Positions 27,361-36,523 of a stretch of 64,000 nucleotides of DNA are shown here, piece after piece. The stretch comes from Pseudorhizobium banfieldiae (GTDB lineage: Bacteria > Pseudomonadota > Alphaproteobacteria > Rhizobiales > Rhizobiaceae). The stretch lies in contig NZ_FO082820.1 in assembly GCF_000967425.1 (NCBI RefSeq), positions 2,666,001 through 2,730,000 of the forward strand, given 5' to 3'. Under the pieces are notes generated by a model. That model did not search any database, was not told the origin of the DNA, and saw only the letters and a list, made by a program, of their open reading frames with translations. Made by a program: the position numbers and the translations under genes. Numbering within the stretch: position 1 is the stretch's first letter; each line of letters starts with the position of its first letter.

Positions 27361-28761
27361 ATGTCACAGAACCTTGCAGCCTTCCTCTACCTCGTCTCCG
27401 GCGTGCTGTTCATCATGGCCCTCCGCGGCCTGTCGCATCCGACCACGAGCCGCCAGGGCAATGTCTACGGCATGGTCGGCATGGGCATTGCCATCGGCAC
27501 GACGCTTCTGCTTGCCACGCCGGACTTCGGCGGGCTTGTGCTGATCGTCCTCGCGCTCGCCATCGGCGGCGGTGCCGGCGCCTATATCGCTCGTACCATT
27601 CCGATGACGGCCATGCCCCAGCTTGTGGCAGGTTTCCACTCGCTGGTCGGCTTCGCCGCCGTCATGGTTGCTGCCGCCGCCCTCTATGATCCCGTCTCCT
27701 TCGGGATCGGCGATGTCGGCACGATCCACGGCCAGGCGCTCGTCGAGATGGCACTCGGCGCCGCGATCGGCGCGATCACCTTCACCGGCTCGGTCATCGC
27801 CTACCTCAAGCTCGACGGACGCATGTCCGGCAAGCCGATCCTCCTGCCCTTCAGGCACCTGATCAACATCGGCCTGCTGGTGGCGATCATCGTCTTGATC
27901 GTCGCGCTGACGCAGACGGAGAGCCATACTCAGTTCTGGCTGATCGTCATCCTGTCGCTGGCGCTTGGCGTGCTGATCATCGTTCCTATCGGTGGCGCCG
28001 ACATGCCGGTCGTCGTGTCGATGCTGAACTCCTATTCGGGATGGGCGGCAGCCGGCATCGGCTTCACCCTCGGGAACCTGGCACTGATCATCACCGGCGC
28101 CTTGGTCGGCTCCTCGGGTGCGATCCTCTCCTACATCATGTGCAAGGGGATGAACCGCTCCTTCATCTCCGTCATCCTCGGCGGCTTCGGCGGTGAAACG
28201 GCTGCGGCCGGTGCCGACGACGGGGTCCAGCGGACCGTGAAGCAAGGCTCGGCCGACGACGCAGCTTTCCTGATGCAGAACGCCGAGAAGGTGATCATCG
28301 TGCCGGGATACGGCATGGCCGTCGCCCAGGCGCAGCATGCGCTGCGCGAGCTTGCCGATACGCTGAAGGAACACGGTGTCGAGGTGAAGTACGCGATCCA
28401 TCCTGTCGCCGGCCGCATGCCCGGACACATGAACGTGCTACTCGCCGAAGCCAACGTACCCTATGACGAGGTCTTCGAGCTGGAAGACATCAATGCGGAG
28501 TTCGCCCAGGCGGACGTCGCCTACGTGATCGGCGCCAATGACGTGACCAATCCGGCGGCGCGCGACGACAAGACCTCGCCGATCTACGGGATGCCGATCC
28601 TCGACGTCGACAAGGCCAAGACCTGCCTCTTCGTCAAGCGCTCCCTCGGCTCCGGCTATGCCGGCATCGACAACACGCTGTTCTACAAGGACGGCACGAT
28701 GATGCTGCTCGGCGACGCCAAGAAGATGACCGAGGACATCGTCAAGGCGATGAAGCACTAG
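27361..28761 (+). CDS. pntB: NAD(P) transhydrogenase beta subunit
   Basis: The 466-residue beta subunit has the remaining membrane helices (residues 1-270, about eight or nine) and the NADP(H)-binding domain III at the C-terminus, with VIIVPGYGMAVAQAQHALREL as the nucleotide fold, GRMPGHMNVLLAEANVPYDEV and VIGANDVTNPAARDDKTSPI. All are hallmarks of PntB. It lies 12 bases after pntAB and is followed by a strong terminator. Confidence 0.96.
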   Translation: MSQNLAAFLYLVSGVLFIMALRGLSHPTTSRQGNVYGMVGMGIAIGTTLLLATPDFGGLVLIVLALAIGGGAGAYIARTIPMTAMPQLVAGFHSLVGFAAVMVAAAALYDPVSFGIGDVGTIHGQALVEMALGAAIGAITFTGSVIAYLKLDGRMSGKPILLPFRHLINIGLLVAIIVLIVALTQTESHTQFWLIVILSLALGVLIIVPIGGADMPVVVSMLNSYSGWAAAGIGFTLGNLALIITGALVGSSGAILSYIMCKGMNRSFISVILGGFGGETAAAGADDGVQRTVKQGSADDAAFLMQNAEKVIIVPGYGMAVAQAQHALRELADTLKEHGVEVKYAIHPVAGRMPGHMNVLLAEANVPYDEVFELEDINAEFAQADVAYVIGANDVTNPAARDDKTSPIYGMPILDVDKAKTCLFVKRSLGSGYAGIDNTLFYKDGTMMLLGDAKKMTEDIVKAMKH

Positions 28762-28783
28762 ACGGATCGATCTGCCCGAACCC

Positions 28784-28814
28784 AAGCCCGGCGAGAAGCC
28801 GGGCTTTCTTTTTT
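28784..28814 (+). terminator. Rho-independent terminator of the pnt operon
   Basis: A perfect 9-bp stem, AAGCCCGGC (28784-28792) and GCCGGGCTT (28798-28806) with the loop GAGAA, followed by TCTTTTTT. It lies 23 bases after the pntB stop. Confidence 0.9.
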
Positions 28815-28835
28815 GCCTGCTCCAGGGGCTGCAAC

Positions 28836-28865
28836 AGAAAAGGCCCGGATCCTGCGATCCGGGCC
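28836..28865 (-). terminator. Terminator of the TRAP binding-protein gene
   Basis: A perfect 10-bp stem GGCCCGGATC / GATCCGGGCC (28842-28851 and 28856-28865) with a CTGC loop. On the minus strand it is followed by TTTTCTG. It lies 28 bases after the binding-protein stop and back-to-back with the pnt terminator. Confidence 0.88.
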
Positions 28866-28892
28866 CCAGTGCTTACCGTAATCGTCGCAAGC

Positions 28893-30002
<1,110 letters not shown>

Positions 30003-30285
30003 TTACCTCCCAACAAAACAAAAACCGCAGGGGACGGTCTTCTTGCCCTCCCCCGGTCCGCCGCGGAGGTAAACATGTCCCCCTCGCGCGCGCAAGCATA
30101 TCTGGCATTATCCCTTGGTCTCGGATGTTCTTTTCCTAACAGAATCCGAGACCTGCGCAATTTCTCCGCAGATTTCACACACCGCCAAGAACGCTGCCCA
30201 AACTATGGGCGACAGGAGCCGCGGGAACCGCTTGACAGCAAGGATGATCCGGCGCCAGAAATCGGTTTCGTCTCGGAGACTTCAG

Positions 30286-31080
30286 ATGCCCAAACCGATC
30301 GTCGCCCTACCCGCAGATATTCGCGAATTCGAGGGTACAGTCTGGCACGCCACTCCGAACCAGTACGTGAAGGCGGCCCTCAAGGTGGCGGACGTGATGA
30401 CCTTCATCATTCCCGCCTTCGAGGAAGGCAATGACACCGATGCCATCCTCGACCGGGTCGACGGAATTCTCGTTTCCGGCTCCGCAACCAATGTCCATCC
30501 CTCGCTCTACGGTCGAGAAGCGACGGAGGCGGATGGGCCTTTCGACATTGCGCGGGATTCCACCTCGCTGCCTCTCATCCGACGCGCCATCGAGCGCGGC
30601 ATTCCCATGCTTGCCATCTGCCGCGGGCTCCAGGAACTGAACGTCGCGCTGGGCGGGACGCTTGCGAGCGAAATACACGACCAGCCTGGCATGTGGGACC
30701 ACCGCAAGCCGAACGTGCCGGAGCGGGACCACATGTACGCGATCCGCCAGCCTGTATTTGTTCGCGAAGGTACTTGCATCGCCCGTCACCTCGGCCTTTC
30801 GGGCGAGGTGCAGATCAACTCGCTGCACCGCCAGGCGATCGCCGAGACTGCGCCCCGGCTGACGGTCGAGGCAACGGCTGAAGACGGGACGATCGAGGCG
30901 GTTTCGGTGATCGATGCGAAGGGCTTTGCCGTTGGCGTCCAGTGGCACCCGGAATATTGGGCCGAGACGGATGCACCGTCGCGTGCCCTGTTCAAAGCCT
31001 TTGGCGACGCCGTGAGGGACTACGCCGCCACTCGTGGAGCCGGCACACGGCCCGCGAAGCTGGCCGCTGCTGCCGGCTGA
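30286..31080 (+). CDS. Class I glutamine amidotransferase-like, gamma-glutamyl-GABA hydrolase (PuuD) family
   Basis: A 264-residue hydrolase of the peptidase C26 family. AICRGLQELNVALGG (about residues 109-123) holds the nucleophilic Cys, and GVQWHPEYW near the C-terminus the catalytic His-x-Glu. The best-known member, PuuD, removes glutamate from gamma-glutamyl-GABA in putrescine breakdown. No other puu genes are nearby, so the exact substrate remains open. ATG 30286 lies 7 bases after GGAG; the open frame reaches 30115 with poorer starts. The 286 bases upstream (30000-30285) hold the divergent promoters and no other gene that I can support. Confidence 0.85.
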   Translation: MPKPIVALPADIREFEGTVWHATPNQYVKAALKVADVMTFIIPAFEEGNDTDAILDRVDGILVSGSATNVHPSLYGREATEADGPFDIARDSTSLPLIRRAIERGIPMLAICRGLQELNVALGGTLASEIHDQPGMWDHRKPNVPERDHMYAIRQPVFVREGTCIARHLGLSGEVQINSLHRQAIAETAPRLTVEATAEDGTIEAVSVIDAKGFAVGVQWHPEYWAETDAPSRALFKAFGDAVRDYAATRGAGTRPAKLAAAAG

Positions 31081-31104
31081 GCGGCCGGCAGCAACGAGGG
31101 TTGG

Positions 31105-32067
31105 TCAGGCCTTTACCGGCGTTTCCGGAACCGGCGTGATCACCTTCTTCTCGCGGAACCAGCCGATGAGATTGTCCACCACCAGGTCGGCCATGGCATT
31201 GCGCGTCGGCACCGACGCAGAGGCCACGTGCGGCAAGAGGCTTACATTCGGAAGATCGAGGAGCGCCTGCGGGACGTTCGGCTCGTCGTAGAAGACGTCC
31301 AGTCCGGCCGCGGCGATGGTGCGGCTGCGCAGAGCCTCGGCCAGCGCCTCCTCGTCGACGCTCGTACCGCGACCGACATTGATGAAGACGCCGTTCGGCC
31401 CAAGGGCGGCGAAGATCTCCGAGGTGAATATCTTGTGGGTCGCAGCCGTGCCGGGCACGATCGAGATGAGCGTGTCCACCTCCTCGGCCATCGCCTTCAG
31501 CGATGGATAGTAGGTATAGGGGAGCCCGTCCCTGCGGGTGCGGGTATGGTAGCCGATCCGAACCTTGAACGGCTCGAGCCGCCTGGCGATCTCGATGCCG
31601 ATGCGGCCGAGACCGAGAATCCCGACGTGGCGGCCGCGCAGCGAAAGCGGTGTCAGCGGATAGGGCCCTTCGCTCTTCCAACGCCCCTCGCGCAGATAAT
31701 TTTCGGCCCGTGGATATTCCCGAAGCGTGTTGAGGAGCAGTGCGATGGTCGTATCGGCGACCTCGTCGTTCAGCACATCGGGCGTATGGGTGACGATGAT
31801 GTCGTGCTGCAACGCCTTTGCCGTATCGACCCCGTCGTAGCCGACGCCGAAGTTGGAGACGATCTCCAGGTTGGGCAGCCTGTCGATCCAGCCATTGTCC
31901 AGGACGCCCGAGATGGCAACGCCCCTGATCCTGTCGCGAATGCCGGGATCAATATCGGTTGGGGGGCCCATCGGGACGGCGACGATCTCGAAGTCCTCCT
32001 TCAGCCGTTCGAGCACCCGCGGATGGATGCGGCCGGGCACGAGTATGGCTACGGGTTGGTCGGACAT
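31105..32067 (-). CDS. D-isomer-specific 2-hydroxyacid dehydrogenase (GhrB-like)
   Basis: A 320-residue NAD(P)-dependent enzyme reducing a 2-oxo acid such as glyoxylate or hydroxypyruvate. It has NFGVGYDGVDTAKA, the dinucleotide fold HVGILGLGRIGIEIARRL (about residues 147-164), FINVGRGTSVDEEAL with the substrate Arg, DVFYDEPNVPQALL with the catalytic Glu and LLPHVASAS with the catalytic His. The last Gly of the usual HxGS(A) motif is replaced by an Ala. It is 21 bases downstream of the LacI regulator on the same strand, so that regulator probably controls it. Confidence 0.9.
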   Translation of the reverse strand: MSDQPVAILVPGRIHPRVLERLKEDFEIVAVPMGPPTDIDPGIRDRIRGVAISGVLDNGWIDRLPNLEIVSNFGVGYDGVDTAKALQHDIIVTHTPDVLNDEVADTTIALLLNTLREYPRAENYLREGRWKSEGPYPLTPLSLRGRHVGILGLGRIGIEIARRLEPFKVRIGYHTRTRRDGLPYTYYPSLKAMAEEVDTLISIVPGTAATHKIFTSEIFAALGPNGVFINVGRGTSVDEEALAEALRSRTIAAAGLDVFYDEPNVPQALLDLPNVSLLPHVASASVPTRNAMADLVVDNLIGWFREKKVITPVPETPVKA

Positions 32068-32088
32068 CTTGTCTCTCCTCCTTCGAAT

Positions 32089-33111
32089 TCAGCTGCGGGG
32101 TCGGTAGATGCCGGTTGACTGGCGGATGCGCATCTCCGGCTTGATGAGATGGATGCCGTCCGGCTCGTGGCTCCCGGCCAGGCGGTCAAGCAGCGCGCGC
32201 GCGGCAAGCCGGCCCACCTCGCTCTGGCCGTTCCAGACGGTGGTGAGCGCCGGCGTGGCGATCGATGCCTCTTCCAGGTCATCGTAGCCGGTAACGGAAA
32301 TATCCTGGCCCGGGACGAGGCCGGCGCGGGCGATGCCGTTCATCAGGCCTATGGCCACGAGATCGTTCCAGCACACGGCCGCCGTCGGCTTCTGCGGCAG
32401 CGACAGGAAATGTACGGCCGCCTCGAAGCCGCCCTGCTTGGAGCGCGGGCCGGGAATGCGCAGGTTCGGATCGACTTCGATGCCTGCCTTGCGCAGCGCG
32501 TTGACATAGCCCTGGTAGCGGTCGCGCCCGGTGGAGGTCTGATCCGTACCGCCGATCATGGCGATCACCCGGTGGCCGAGCCCGATCAGATGGTTGGTAG
32601 CGAGCGAGATGCCGTAGCTGTCGTCGCCGCGATACATGGGCAGGTTGACGCCCTCCATGGACCGGGCAACCAGAATGGCCGGCATGCCATTGGCCTCGGC
32701 GAGCTTGACGTCCTCGATCGGAGTGCCGATCGCCGGAGACATGATGACCCCGTCGCCACCGAGTTGTAGCAGCGTTTCGATGAAGGTCCGCTGTTTCTCG
32801 ACGGAATCGTAGTGGTTGGACAGGATGAAGGTCTGGCCGCTGCGGTCGAGCTCGCTCTCGATCGCCTTCAGGATTTCGCCGTAGAAGGGGTTCATGATGT
32901 CGTGCACGACGACGCCGACAATGCCGGAGCGGGAGGTCCTGAGGCTTGCCGCGCGGCGATTGTAGATATAACCCAGCGCGCGGGCCTGCTCCTTGATCTT
33001 CTCCCGGGTGTCGGCTGCGACCAGCGGACTGTCGCGAAGCGCCAGCGAGATGGTGGCCGTGGAAAGCCCGAGGCTCTCGGCAATGGTCGACAGCTTGATC
33101 TTTTGCGCCAC
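32089..33111 (-). CDS. LacI family transcriptional regulator
   Basis: A 340-residue repressor. The N-terminal helix-turn-helix reads KLSTIAESLGLSTATISLAL and continues with the hinge AASLRTSRSGIVGVVVHDI; the rest is a periplasmic-binding-protein-like sensor domain (NPFYGEILKAIESELDRSGQ). It lies upstream of the hydroxyacid dehydrogenase gene in the same direction, so it likely senses a sugar acid or related compound and represses this pair. A short palindrome lies 35 bases before its ATG. Confidence 0.92.
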   Translation of the reverse strand: MAQKIKLSTIAESLGLSTATISLALRDSPLVAADTREKIKEQARALGYIYNRRAASLRTSRSGIVGVVVHDIMNPFYGEILKAIESELDRSGQTFILSNHYDSVEKQRTFIETLLQLGGDGVIMSPAIGTPIEDVKLAEANGMPAILVARSMEGVNLPMYRGDDSYGISLATNHLIGLGHRVIAMIGGTDQTSTGRDRYQGYVNALRKAGIEVDPNLRIPGPRSKQGGFEAAVHFLSLPQKPTAAVCWNDLVAIGLMNGIARAGLVPGQDISVTGYDDLEEASIATPALTTVWNGQSEVGRLAARALLDRLAGSHEPDGIHLIKPEMRIRQSTGIYRPRS

Positions 33112-33145
33112 GTCCCCTCCGGCCAGGCAAGCACCGGCTGCGGCC

Positions 33146-33158
33146 GGATTTAAAATCC
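33146..33158 (-). promoter_or_regulatory. Palindrome upstream of the LacI gene
   Basis: GGATTTAAAATCC is an inverted repeat of 5 bases around TAA, inside an AT-rich stretch (33149-33172) that contrasts with the GC-rich neighbourhood. It is a possible promoter or operator of lacI and the dehydrogenase, but it lacks the central CG typical of LacI-family sites. Confidence 0.3.
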
Positions 33159-33211
33159 TTTAAATAATTAAATGGGAAATCGCAACTGCCCGGTAAGGCC
33201 TAGCGAACAGG

Positions 33212-33697
33212 TTATTCAGGCGAATGGAGATTGTTGTCCAGGGCGCGCAGGAGCCGCATCAGTGTCCGGATCTCCTTGCCCGAGAAATCCTTCAAGGCTA
33301 GCTCCCCACAGGCCGCAACGCTTTTCTCGATCCGTGTCACGCTCGCTCTGCCGCTCTCGGTGAGGAATACTTTTGTCAGGCGTCCGTCTTCGCCGTCCTC
33401 GCTGCGCAGGACGAAACCCTGCGCCTCCATGCGTCCGATGGTGCGCGTCATGGTCGGGGCCTTGACGCCGAGATGGGCGGCCAACTGGCCGGCGGTCAAG
33501 CCGTCCTGCTCGGCGAGTGCAAGGATCACGCCATCCTGCCCCGCATAGAGGCCGCTTTCCGCAAGGCTGCGGCTGAGCACGGTGCGCAGCGACCGGGCCG
33601 CCTGGGTGAGGCCGACTGCAAGATCGGCGGGAGCAAAGGCTTCGCTATCCTTCTTCTTGCCGTCCTTGCCCTTCTTGCCGTCCTTCTTCTTGGCCAT
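33212..33697 (-). CDS. MarR family regulator with lysine-rich N-terminal tail
   Basis: A 161-residue winged-helix regulator. The DNA-binding part is LTAGQLAAHLGVKAPTMTRTIGRMEAQGFV and the wing SEDGEDGRLTKVFLTESGR. The first 17 residues, starting MAKKKDGKKGKDGKKK, contain nine lysines, which is unusual and looks like an unstructured DNA-contacting tail. ATG 33697 has GGAAGGG upstream; a longer frame to 33793 overlaps the divergent gene. It is divergent from the creatininase-family gene by 83 bases and may regulate it. Confidence 0.88.
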   Translation of the reverse strand: MAKKKDGKKGKDGKKKDSEAFAPADLAVGLTQAARSLRTVLSRSLAESGLYAGQDGVILALAEQDGLTAGQLAAHLGVKAPTMTRTIGRMEAQGFVLRSEDGEDGRLTKVFLTESGRASVTRIEKSVAACGELALKDFSGKEIRTLMRLLRALDNNLHSPE

Positions 33698-33780
33698 CTG
33701 CCCTTCCTGCTTCCGTGCTGAGGCCCGCACGGCTATAGACTTTGTCCCCATGCATAGCGAAACGAGGGATGGACCGCCAG

Positions 33781-34572
33781 ATGCCTCACCCACGGCCGCA
33801 TTTCAGGGACAATGATCCGACGCTCTCGCCCGTCGACCGCGGCGATTGGATTGCCGTCCTGCCGCTCGGCGCCCATGAACAGCACGGACCGCACCTGCCC
33901 TTCGAGACCGATACGCTCATCGCGATGGGGATCGTCGACCGGCTGATCAACACCCTGCCCCCTCGCCTTCCGGTCACCTTCCTTCCCGTCGAACCCGTCG
34001 GTTATTCCATCGAGCACATGGATGTACCCGGGACGAAGACACTGGCATTCGACGAGGCGGTGATGCGCTGGGTGGGGATTGCGGAGGGCCTGCACCGACA
34101 AGGAATCCGCAAGTTGGCGATGCTCAATGCCCATGGCGGCAATTCCCCTCTAATGACCATCGTCGCCACCGAAGCCCGTGTCCGGTTCAACATGCTGGCA
34201 GTCGCGACAAGCTGGACACGCTTCGGGGTACCCGAAGGGCTGATCAGCCCTGAGGAAAAGGCGATCGACATCCATGGCGGTGATATCGAGACATCGGTCA
34301 TGCTGGCGCTCCATCCGGACCGGGTGGACATGGCGAGGGCCGAAGCCTTCCAATCCCGCCAGAGGGAATTCGCCAGCCGCTTCCGGCACCTGCGCGCCTA
34401 TGGCCCCCATGCCTTCGGCTGGAAGATGTCGGACCTCAACAAGGCGGGCGTCGCCGGCAACGCCGCCGCCGCGACCGCGGCAAAGGGCGAGACCATCCTG
34501 GCCCACGCGGTGAAGGGAATCGTGGAACTTCTGGAAGATGTGGCGGCGTTCGATGCGGTGGAACTGTCATAG
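33781..34572 (+). CDS. Creatininase/creatinine amidohydrolase family protein
   Basis: A 263-residue metal-dependent amidohydrolase. Metal ligands fit the family: LPLGAHEQHGPHLPFETDT (about residues 23-41) with Glu and His, and AMLNAHGGNSP and HGGDIETSVMLAL further on. Family members include creatininase and enzymes of cofactor synthesis (mycofactocin, flavin-related), so the substrate is open. The start is uncertain: ATG 33781 is 12 bases after GAGGG, while ATG 33769 directly abuts it. I prefer 33781. The sarcosine oxidase operon in the window could in principle use creatinine-derived sarcosine, but no creatinase gene is present here. Confidence 0.8.
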   Translation: MPHPRPHFRDNDPTLSPVDRGDWIAVLPLGAHEQHGPHLPFETDTLIAMGIVDRLINTLPPRLPVTFLPVEPVGYSIEHMDVPGTKTLAFDEAVMRWVGIAEGLHRQGIRKLAMLNAHGGNSPLMTIVATEARVRFNMLAVATSWTRFGVPEGLISPEEKAIDIHGGDIETSVMLALHPDRVDMARAEAFQSRQREFASRFRHLRAYGPHAFGWKMSDLNKAGVAGNAAAATAAKGETILAHAVKGIVELLEDVAAFDAVELS

Positions 34573-34586
34573 CTCGCATTGCAACT

Positions 34587-34618
34587 AGCTACACAAAAGG
34601 CTATGTTGCTGCTACACA
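34587..34618 (+). promoter_or_regulatory. Repeats in the vapBC promoter
   Basis: GCTACACA occurs twice in direct order (34588-34595 and 34611-34618). AGCTACA (34587-34593) and TGTTGCT (34604-34610) also form an inverted repeat with one mismatch. The position 11-42 bases before the vapB ATG suits autoregulation by the VapBC complex. Confidence 0.45.
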
Positions 34619-34628
34619 GGAGGCCACG

Positions 34629-34880
34629 ATGACCCTCAATATCCGAAACAAGCAAGCGGATGCTCTGGCACGCGAACTGGCGGAGCTTGACGGCACGACG
34701 ATCACAGACGCAGTCGTCAATGCGCTGCGCGAAACCATCGCAAGCCGCCTAAAGAACGAAAGCCCACGTGAGACTGCAAGGCGCGTACTCGCTAGACGCG
34801 GCCTCGCATTCAAGCCGAACCGACGTCCTGTTCCTGCCGAAGCGTTCCACGAACTCGACCACGAACTGGCATCTGACTGA
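34629..34880 (+). CDS. vapB: VapB-type antitoxin (PSK operon transcription factor family)
   Basis: An 83-residue protein beginning MTLNIRNKQADALARELAEL, the pattern of the Rv0623-like antitoxins: an N-terminal DNA-binding part and a C-terminal part that covers the toxin (here rich in Arg, Pro and Glu). It binds and neutralises the VapC toxin encoded next. AGGAGG lies 6-11 bases before ATG. Its stop overlaps the toxin start by one base. Confidence 0.85.
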   Translation: MTLNIRNKQADALARELAELDGTTITDAVVNALRETIASRLKNESPRETARRVLARRGLAFKPNRRPVPAEAFHELDHELASD

Positions 34881-35284
34881 TGTTTGTCGACGCCTGCGCG
34901 ATCATATCGTTGATGGCGGGCGAAGACACGGCCGATGCCTATGAAGAGGCTTTACTCGGCGCAGCTTCGCCCTTCACCTCAGCACTCGCTGCCTGGGAGG
35001 CGATCATCATCCTGTCGCGTCCTGATCAGCTCGACTGTAGCTATCGCGACGCGGAAGGGGCTGTTCTTGAGTGGCTGGACGACCGCAATATCGAGTTGAG
35101 GGAGACAGGCCAGCCCCGGGAGATCTTGCACCACGCCGTCGCGGTGGCGCAGGATCGCGGCATCGGCCGTCGGCATCTGAGCAACTTCGATTGCTTCCAC
35201 TACGCTCATGCGAAGGCGATGGGGCAGCCTATCCTGACCACAGACCGTCTCCTGCGGGAGACAGACGTCGACACCAAGCCGTGA
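34880..35284 (+). CDS. vapC: VapC-type PIN domain ribonuclease toxin
   Basis: A 134-residue PIN-domain nuclease. Expected acidic residues are Asp4 (MFVDACAII), Glu in AWEAI (about residue 40), Asp in NFDCFHYAHAKAM (about residue 101) and the ILTTD end (about residue 119). All four are present, so the toxin is probably active. These enzymes cleave RNA when the antitoxin is degraded. ATG overlaps the vapB stop (TGATG). The Asn-Phe-Asp in place of the usual Gly-Asp before the third acidic site is a small deviation. Confidence 0.87.
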   Translation: MFVDACAIISLMAGEDTADAYEEALLGAASPFTSALAAWEAIIILSRPDQLDCSYRDAEGAVLEWLDDRNIELRETGQPREILHHAVAVAQDRGIGRRHLSNFDCFHYAHAKAMGQPILTTDRLLRETDVDTKP

Positions 35285-35307
35285 CAACCGCTGTCACCTT
35301 ATAACAT
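35281..35307 (+). promoter_or_regulatory. Inverted repeat and Zur-like half-site between vapC and the COG0523 gene
   Basis: GTGACA (35281-35286) and TGTCAC (35292-35297) are exact inverted arms around ACCGC, overlapping the vapC stop. Directly after comes TATAACAT (35300-35307), an exact right half of the alphaproteobacterial Zur operator, whose left half (CTGTCACC) matches only 4 of 8 positions. The site lies 94 bases before the GTPase start. Because COG0523 GTPases are often zinc-regulated, this is a candidate but a weak one. Confidence 0.3.
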
Positions 35308-35401
35308 TCAAAACCCTTTGAACTGCTTCCGGCTTGCCCTTATATCAGGCCGACACCTTTTGCGCGCCGGCCCGGCGCCGGCTCATCCTTCGAGGTTTCC
35401 C

Positions 35402-36523
35402 ATGACCGACACGACCACCGCCACGCCCGTTCCCGTCACCGTTCTCACCGGCTATCTCGGCGCCGGGAAGACGACGCTCCTGAATCGCATCCTCTCCGAG
35501 AGCCACGGCAAGAAGTATGCGGTCATCGTCAACGAGTTCGGCGAGATAGGCATCGACAACGACTTGATTGTGGAATCCGACGAGGAAATCTACGAGATGA
35601 ACAACGGCTGCGTCTGCTGCACGGTGCGCGGCGACCTGATCCGCGTCGTGGAAGGCCTGATGCGCCGCCCCGGCCGCTTCGACGGCATCATCGTCGAGAC
35701 GACTGGCCTTGCCGACCCGGTTCCGGTTGCGCAGACCTTCTTCATGGACGACGACGTGCGCGCCAAGACCGAGCTCGATGCCGTGGTCGCGCTGGTGGAC
35801 GCGAAGCACCTGCCGCTCCGCCTGAAGGACAGCCGCGAGGCCGAGGACCAGATTGCCTTCGCCGATGTTGTCGTCATCAACAAGACCGATCTCGTGACGC
35901 CGGAAGAACTGGCGCAGATCGAGGATGTCGTTCGGGCCATCAATCCCGGCGCACGCATCTACAAGACGAGCCGGTCCGGCGTCGACCTTGCCAAGGTCCT
36001 GAATCAGGGCGCCTTCAACCTGGAGCGGGCGCTGGAGAACGATCCGCAGTTCCTGGAGCATGGCCACGAAGATCATGTCTGCGGTCCGGATTGCGACCAT
36101 GACCATGGTCACCATCACCACGACCACGACCATCACCACCACGATCATGATCACCACCATCATCACGATCATGACCATGGCCACGATCACCACCATCACG
36201 CCCCCTCGCCGATCCACGACGTGACGGTGAAGTCCATCTCGCTGCGCGGTGGCGAGATGAACCCGGACCGGTTCTTTCCGTGGATCCAGAAGGTCACCCA
36301 GACCGATGGGCCCAATATCCTGCGGCTCAAGGGCATCATCGCCTTCAAGGGCGACGAGGAACGCTACGTGGTGCAGGGCGTCCACATGATCGTGGAGGGC
36401 GACCACCAACGACCCTGGAAGGAGGACGAGAAGCGCGAAAGCCGCCTCGTCTTCATCGGACGCGATCTCGATGTCGAGAAGATCGAGAAGAGCTTCAAGG
36501 CCTGCGAGGCGACGCCAGCCTGA
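35402..36523 (+). CDS. COG0523/CobW-family GTPase, zinc metallochaperone-like, with His-rich loop
   Basis: A 373-residue G3E-class GTPase. The Walker A is TGYLGAGKTTLLNR (about residues 16-29), the metal site GCVCCT, the switch region ETTGLADPVP and the guanine-specificity motif NKTD. Between the GTPase and the C-terminal domain (about residues 219-262) lies a region of nearly only His and Asp, introduced by HVCGPDCDHDHG, so it can bind several metal ions. The family includes the zinc chaperone ZNG1/ZagA and the cobalamin protein CobW; no cob genes are near, so zinc or another divalent metal is more likely. The next gene starts on its stop codon (TGATG). Confidence 0.88.
   Translation: MTDTTTATPVPVTVLTGYLGAGKTTLLNRILSESHGKKYAVIVNEFGEIGIDNDLIVESDEEIYEMNNGCVCCTVRGDLIRVVEGLMRRPGRFDGIIVETTGLADPVPVAQTFFMDDDVRAKTELDAVVALVDAKHLPLRLKDSREAEDQIAFADVVVINKTDLVTPEELAQIEDVVRAINPGARIYKTSRSGVDLAKVLNQGAFNLERALENDPQFLEHGHEDHVCGPDCDHDHGHHHHDHDHHHHDHDHHHHHDHDHGHDHHHHAPSPIHDVTVKSISLRGGEMNPDRFFPWIQKVTQTDGPNILRLKGIIAFKGDEERYVVQGVHMIVEGDHQRPWKEDEKRESRLVFIGRDLDVEKIEKSFKACEATPA

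Noticed and set aside
33146..33172. A CtrA box in the AT-rich patch before the LacI gene
   Set aside because: The TTAA words are spaced 6 and 4 bases apart, not the required 7.
35950..36210. A short tandem repeat or mobile element in the CAC/GAC-rich stretch
   Set aside because: The stretch is in frame and encodes the His/Asp-rich metal loop of the GTPase, a common feature of COG0523 proteins.
36280..36522. An upstream start for the WD40 gene
   Set aside because: The longer frame lies wholly inside the GTPase gene; ATG 36523 in TGATG overlap is the standard coupled start.
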